NCBI RefSeq assembly: GCF_017161445.1
Contig: NZ_CP071060.1
Span: 3,286,001 to 3,350,000 of the forward strand
Direction of reading: 5' to 3'
Length of the DNA stretch: 64,000 nucleotides
Source: Niveibacterium microcysteis
GTDB taxonomy: Bacteria; Pseudomonadota; Gammaproteobacteria; Burkholderiales; Rhodocyclaceae
Shown piece by piece: positions 58,871 through 64,000 of the stretch. How positions within the stretch are numbered: position 1 is the first letter of the stretch; each line of letters begins with the position of its first letter. The notes under the pieces were generated by a model. The model worked only from the letters and a program-made list of their open reading frames with translations. It was not told the origin of the DNA and did no database searches. Both the position numbers and the translations under genes were made by a program.

Positions 58871-59365
58871 ATGAGTTTCCAGACCACGGATTTGTGCGAC
58901 GCAAACGAAGAAGCGATCACGGCGGGACGACTTCGCATACTCGCTCCGATCCTTCGGCACTATGGCGGGCGCAAACGCTTCGCCGGCCCCGCCACGACCC
59001 TGAAGGTTTTCGAAGACAACAGCTTCGTGCGCAAGATGCTCGAGCAACCGGGCTACGGTCGGGTGTTGGTGATCGAAGGTGCGGGCTCACTCCGATGCGC
59101 CTTACTCGGCGATCAGCTCGCCGAAATGGCCGTCCGCAACACCTGGGCTGGCGTGGTCGTGCATGGCTGCATCCGTGACTCGCTCGCCATCGCGACGCTC
59201 GACCTCGGCGTGATGGCACTGGCCACGCACCCGCAGAAGAGCGTGAAACGGAACGTGGGCGAGATTGATGTGACCATCAGTTTCGGCGGGGTCCGCATCC
59301 AACCGGGTGAGTGGGTCTACGCCGATGAAGACGGCATCCTCGTCAGCGAGTCCGCGCTCGACTGA
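58871..59365 (+). CDS. rraA: ribonuclease E activity regulator RraA
   Basis: This 164-residue protein forms the RraA trimer fold. The stretch HGCIRDSLAIATLDLGVMALATHPQKSVKRNVGEIDV and the end GEWVYADEDGILV are diagnostic. In E. coli RraA binds RNase E and inhibits it; related proteins act as oxaloacetate/HMG aldolases, and the G-x20-R-D-type site (CIRD) is present here too. ATG 58871 has a GGAGG 5 nt upstream. It is a single-gene unit between two terminators. Confidence 0.93.
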   Translation: MSFQTTDLCDANEEAITAGRLRILAPILRHYGGRKRFAGPATTLKVFEDNSFVRKMLEQPGYGRVLVIEGAGSLRCALLGDQLAEMAVRNTWAGVVVHGCIRDSLAIATLDLGVMALATHPQKSVKRNVGEIDVTISFGGVRIQPGEWVYADEDGILVSESALD

Positions 59366-59388
59366 GCGGACGGCACCAGCTTCGAGAC

Positions 59389-59413
59389 AAGGGCGCGATT
59401 CGCGCCCTTTTTT
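59389..59413 (+). terminator. intrinsic terminator of rraA
   Basis: AAGGGCGCG, loop ATT and CGCGCCCTT followed by TTTT lie 24 bp after the rraA stop. Confidence 0.88.
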
Positions 59414-59530
59414 GTGCCCGAGCGCCGCGTCTGCTGTGCAACGCTCGGCGTCGAATAATTCAAACGTCCGTTTCATTTTACGCCAACCCATCCCACATCA
59501 CGAAACACAAAGCGCAACTCGTTGTTTTTA

Positions 59531-59564
59531 TTGGTCAACATTTTTTCTTATATCTTATATAAGA
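59531..59564 (+). promoter_or_regulatory. aceA promoter with an operator-like dyad
   Basis: TTGGTC (59531-59536), 18 bp and TTATAT (59555-59560) form a candidate promoter in an AT-rich patch. The perfect 12-bp palindrome TCTTATATAAGA (59553-59564) covers the -10, and a second TCTTATAT (59546-59553) overlaps it directly. A repressor bound here would block polymerase. The leader would be about 110 nt. Confidence 0.55.
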
Positions 59565-59676
59565 CATATTGCTACTGACCATCAAGCTGCCTATACTGCT
59601 CATCAACGGGAACAGCAAACCCTCGTTCGAGGCGTGAGCTGAAATTGGACGACGCAAGTTCTGTAGGGGGAACACC

Positions 59677-60981
<1,305 letters not shown>

Positions 60982-61040
60982 ACCCCTGGGAGCCACCCGG
61001 TCACAGAAGCCAACTGTGTAGAAGGTCCAAGAAGCCACTT

Positions 61041-61105
61041 CCCGGGTCTATGACCCGGGGGCTAGCGCCGCATCGCGTGGGGGGACGCAGCGGCGCTCTT
61101 TTTTT
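61041..61105 (+). terminator. two consecutive hairpins ending aceA
   Basis: CCCGGGTC-TAT-GACCCGGG (61041-61059) is a perfect 8-bp stem. AGCGCCGC (61064-61071) and GCGGCGCT (61090-61097) form a second stem followed by C and a T-run (61099-61105). The second is the intrinsic terminator; the first may stabilise the 3' end. Confidence 0.75.
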
Positions 61106-61176
61106 GCACGTACAGAACGCCGTGGCGGCGCCCCCGCGAATGCTATGCGACGGCGCCGCATCAAGCGGCGAGGGTG

Positions 61177-61500
61177 TTACTTGCCCGTCTGTCCGGTATC
61201 CCAGCAGGAATACTGGTTGCTCGTCCAACGCTTGAAGCGGTAGATGCGGCGGTCTGGCCCTTCATCCTGATACACGAGTTGATCCACATACGGCGTAGGC
61301 GCCTTCAACAGCCAGCGGTCGCCCTTGCGGGTGAGCGAATGCTTGCCGCCGTCCAGCTTCACAACGTCAGGCAGTGCGGCACAGGGGTCCGCCTTCTTTT
61401 CGTCCTTCTCGGCCGCCGCGAGCGCAGCACCGGACATCATCAAACAGGCTGCAGCCGTGGCTGCGATCAGGGATGAAACGCTTGCGTGGGTGATGCGCAT
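61177..61500 (-). CDS. small exported protein of unknown function
   Basis: This 107-residue protein has a signal peptide (MRITHASVSSLIAATAAACLMMSGAALAAA), a Lys/Glu-rich linker and a compact domain with two cysteines (DPCAALPD, NQYSCWDTGQTGK) that could form a disulfide. I do not recognise the family. ATG 61500 is chosen because AGGAG lies 7 nt upstream; an in-frame upstream ATG at 61521 lacks one. It may share a promoter with, or follow, the M16 peptidase gene upstream on the same strand. Confidence 0.75.
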   Translation of the reverse strand: MRITHASVSSLIAATAAACLMMSGAALAAAEKDEKKADPCAALPDVVKLDGGKHSLTRKGDRWLLKAPTPYVDQLVYQDEGPDRRIYRFKRWTSNQYSCWDTGQTGK

Positions 61501-61596
61501 TTGGCTCTCCTTGTCATTCACGTCGTCACACGAACAACACTTCTGCTGCCGTCACTATAGTCGCCGCGCGCAGGATCACCGGCGCGGCGCCCTTCA

Positions 61597-64000
61597 CTAC
61601 TTCGCGGTCGCCTTGAAGTCGCCTGCGAATACCTGAACCAGCTTGGCCGGGTCGAAATACTTGCGAATCGCAGCATTCACCTGCTCGAGCGTCACCGCGT
61701 TGAGGCGGTCTTCGCGCTGCCGCTCGAAGCTCATCGAACGCCCCAGATCGAGCTGCCCGGCGAGCAGGCCGGCCAAGCCACCGTCTTGAGTACGGCCGAG
61801 CGAGATCTGCTGCAGCAGCCCGGTGCGCGCCTCGTTCAGCTCTTCTTCGCTGACACCATCGCGTACGAAGCGCTGAAGCTCCTCGTCCAAGGCCGTGCGC
61901 AAACGCTGCAGGCCCTGCGGCGCGTAAATCGCGTAAAGCACGAGCCCGGTGTTCTCCTCACGGGCGTTGGCGCGCAGCGCCGATCCCGCACCGTAGCTCA
62001 GGCCCTCCTTCTGCCGCAAGCGATCTGCCAGCCGGCTCTTGAGACCCGCCCCACCGCCCAGGATCTGGTTGGCAAGCACCACGGCCGGGTAGTCGGCAGA
62101 GTCGTCGCGCAGCGGCATCGTCAATCCGCCGATGAAGAAGGCGTTCGCCTTGTCCGGCGTTTCGAGCGAGATCTCGGTCGGCTTCTTCTGGCGGAACGGC
62201 TGCGGCACGCGCGCGTAGGACTCGCCGGACTTCCACGAGCCCAACAGGCGGGTGAGCTGTGCCTTGGTTGCGGCCTCGTCAAAGTCCCCCACCAGCGCTG
62301 CCTGCGCGTTACTGGCGCCGTAGAAACGCCGATGGAAGGCCGACAGTGCCTTGGGTGTCACCGCCTTGATGTCGGCGATTTCTTCGTCCACCGTGCCAAC
62401 GTAGCGCACATCGCCCTTGGGCCATGGGTTGTCGTAGCGGCCGATCGCACGCATCGCGACCGACTGCGGTTCCCGGCGACCACTCTCAAGCCCTGCGAGG
62501 GACTCGGTGCGGAGTTGCTCAAGCTCGGCAGCCGGGAACTCCGGCTTGCGCAGCACGCGCTCGAGCAGATCGAGGAAGGCAGCAAGCTTGTCACGGCGCG
62601 TCTCGAAACTGATCAAAACAGCGTTGCCGTCCTGCGCAGAAATGGACAACTGCGCCTTCATCGCGTCGAGCGCGTCCGCAATCTGCTGACGGCTCTGACC
62701 GCCAGCACCCCGCGTCAGCATCGCCGCAGTGAAGTCAGCAACGGTTTCCTGCCCCACCAAGGAACGTTCATTGCCCATACGCAGCACGATCTGGCCATGC
62801 ACCGTGTTGCCGCGGGTGCGCTTGGGCAGCAGGGCGATCTTTGCGCCATTCGGCAACGCGCTGCGATGAACCCGCGCTTCGATGGTTTCCGGCGACGGAT
62901 CGAAGGCCTCACCTGCTGCTTGGGCCTCCTTGCCTTGGTAGCCATCCAGCACGCCGGCGAGCGCGGGCGCCTCGGGCACGTCGACCCGCACCGGCTTGTC
63001 GGTCGGGATGAACTGGCCAAAAGTCCGGTTTGACGCCTTGAAGTAGGCGTTGGCAACCCGCTGCACATCGGCAAGCGTTGCCTGTTCAATACGGTCGCGC
63101 CCGAGGAAGAACAGTCGCCAGTCACCAAGCGCAATGGCTTCGGACAGGCCCACGCCGAAATGCGCCGGATCATTGAGCGTCTTCTCAAAGCCATTGAGCA
63201 GGGCAACGCGGGCGCGATCGAGTTCGGCCTGGGTGATCGGCTTGCGCGCGAGGTTCTCGACCACGTCGACGAGGATCTTGCGGGCTTCGCTGCGCGACTG
63301 CTGCTTCGTGAGTTGCACGAAGAAGGTCATGTAGCCCGGCTCGGCCAACTCGAAGTTCCAGGCGCTGACGCTCGCCGCCTTGCCTCGCTCCACCAGGGCC
63401 TTGTGCAAGCGGCCGCTCGGCGCATCACCGAGTATGTATGAGAGTAATGAGAGCGCCGCGGTATCCGGATGTGAGCCCGCCGGCACATGGTAGAGAGTGC
63501 CAACGAGCTGTATGTCACCCACCCGCGCCAGCGCGACTTCGCGCTCGCCGTCCTGCACCGGTTCGCGTGTCCAGGTCGGCGTCAGCTCCCGCGCAGGCCG
63601 CGCAATCGGCATGAAGTAGTTGGCGATCTTCTGCAGCGTGGCAGCGGCATCGAACTTGCCGGTCACGGTCAGCACCGCGTTGTCCGGTTGGTAGTAACGG
63701 CGGTAGAACGCCTGCAGATTCTCGATGCGCACGCCTTCGACGTCAGCACGCGCGCCAATCGTCGATTTGCCGTAGTTGTGCCACTGGTAGGCTGCGGCCG
63801 CCATCTTTTCCCACAGGATCTGGCCCGGATTGTTCTCGCCAGACTCCATTTCGTTGCGCACGACGGTCATCTCTGAATCGAGATCGGCCTTCGCAATGTA
63901 GGAATTGACCATGCGGTCCGCCTCCATACGCAAAGCCCAGTCTAGGTTGTCGTCCGAGGCCGTGAACGTCTCGTAGTAGTTCGTGCGATCGAACCACGTC
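61597..64000 (-). CDS. M16 family zinc metallopeptidase, two-domain, 5'-truncated
   Basis: The frame is open to the right edge, so about 800 C-terminal residues of a longer protein are present. The visible N-part WFDRTNYYETFTASDDNLDWALRMEADRM and EMESGENNPGQILWEKM are the M16 region that follows the HxxEH zinc motif, which must lie outside the window. A second, catalytically inactive-type M16 module starts near the middle (HRSALPNGAKIALLPKRTRGNTVHGQIVLRMG). Relatives are exported, fused pitrilysin/insulinase-like peptidases that degrade peptides in the periplasm. Confidence 0.9.
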   Translation of the reverse strand, partial: TWFDRTNYYETFTASDDNLDWALRMEADRMVNSYIAKADLDSEMTVVRNEMESGENNPGQILWEKMAAAAYQWHNYGKSTIGARADVEGVRIENLQAFYRRYYQPDNAVLTVTGKFDAAATLQKIANYFMPIARPARELTPTWTREPVQDGEREVALARVGDIQLVGTLYHVPAGSHPDTAALSLLSYILGDAPSGRLHKALVERGKAASVSAWNFELAEPGYMTFFVQLTKQQSRSEARKILVDVVENLARKPITQAELDRARVALLNGFEKTLNDPAHFGVGLSEAIALGDWRLFFLGRDRIEQATLADVQRVANAYFKASNRTFGQFIPTDKPVRVDVPEAPALAGVLDGYQGKEAQAAGEAFDPSPETIEARVHRSALPNGAKIALLPKRTRGNTVHGQIVLRMGNERSLVGQETVADFTAAMLTRGAGGQSRQQIADALDAMKAQLSISAQDGNAVLISFETRRDKLAAFLDLLERVLRKPEFPAAELEQLRTESLAGLESGRREPQSVAMRAIGRYDNPWPKGDVRYVGTVDEEIADIKAVTPKALSAFHRRFYGASNAQAALVGDFDEAATKAQLTRLLGSWKSGESYARVPQPFRQKKPTEISLETPDKANAFFIGGLTMPLRDDSADYPAVVLANQILGGGAGLKSRLADRLRQKEGLSYGAGSALRANAREENTGLVLYAIYAPQGLQRLRTALDEELQRFVRDGVSEEELNEARTGLLQQISLGRTQDGGLAGLLAGQLDLGRSMSFERQREDRLNAVTLEQVNAAIRKYFDPAKLVQVFAGDFKATAK

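Overview
This is chromosomal DNA of a high-GC Gram-negative bacterium, most likely a betaproteobacterium near the Rhodocyclales. The inference rests on gene order (rpoE-rseA-rseB-rseC-mucD-lepA-lepB-DUF4845-rnc-era-recO-pdxJ-acpS in one block, and yceD-rpmF-plsX-fabHDG-acpP-fabF in another) and on protein resemblance. No species can be named from the sequence alone. Most of the window is housekeeping DNA. I saw no rRNA, tRNA, insertion sequence, prophage or CRISPR array.

Layout. 1-10190 (minus): the sigma-E envelope-stress operon, then translation factor LepA, signal peptidase, RNase III, Era, RecO, PdxJ and the start of AcpS. 10413-12029 (plus): nadB. 11974-18595 (minus): a YgfX-like membrane protein and the fatty-acid/phospholipid synthesis cluster with L32 and YceD. 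18670-19955 (plus): Maf and a tetrapyrrole-methylase-type enzyme. 19983-22864 (minus): S49 peptidase, Rieske protein, HAD phosphatase and RluC. 23233-26196 (plus): RNase E, behind a leader of about 350 nt. 26295-28871 (minus): tyrosine phosphatase and UvrB. 29044-31402 (plus): class II fructose-bisphosphatase and an aromatic/aspartate aminotransferase. 31451-36740: a thioredoxin-like protein, L31, a GT39-type glycosyltransferase, oligoribonuclease, an M48 protease and RsgA.

36940-54418 is the accessory-looking part: a glycogen-binding-domain/esterase-like protein, a large lipoprotein pullulanase (PulA), an AraC/GyrI-type regulator and a complete gspC-to-gspN type II secretion operon. The layout resembles the Klebsiella pullulanase secreton, but no prepilin peptidase (gspO) or pilotin (gspS) gene is present and the regulator is not MalT. 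The simplest reading is a secreted or surface-anchored alpha-glucan degradation system.

54430-64000: a DUF192 protein, an RluE-type pseudouridine synthase, a cold-shock protein, ClpS-ClpA, RraA (a regulator of RNase E), isocitrate lyase, a small exported protein and a two-domain M16 peptidase cut by the window end.

The points most worth following up are a duplicated 17-residue motif in the RNase E tail kept by synonymous changes only, the repeat-bearing rne leader, an esterase-like protein beside pulA that seems to lack its catalytic histidine, an orphan intrinsic terminator in a gene-free gap before gspC, a terminator hairpin inside the putative lepA leader, and an operator-like dyad over the predicted aceA -10 box.
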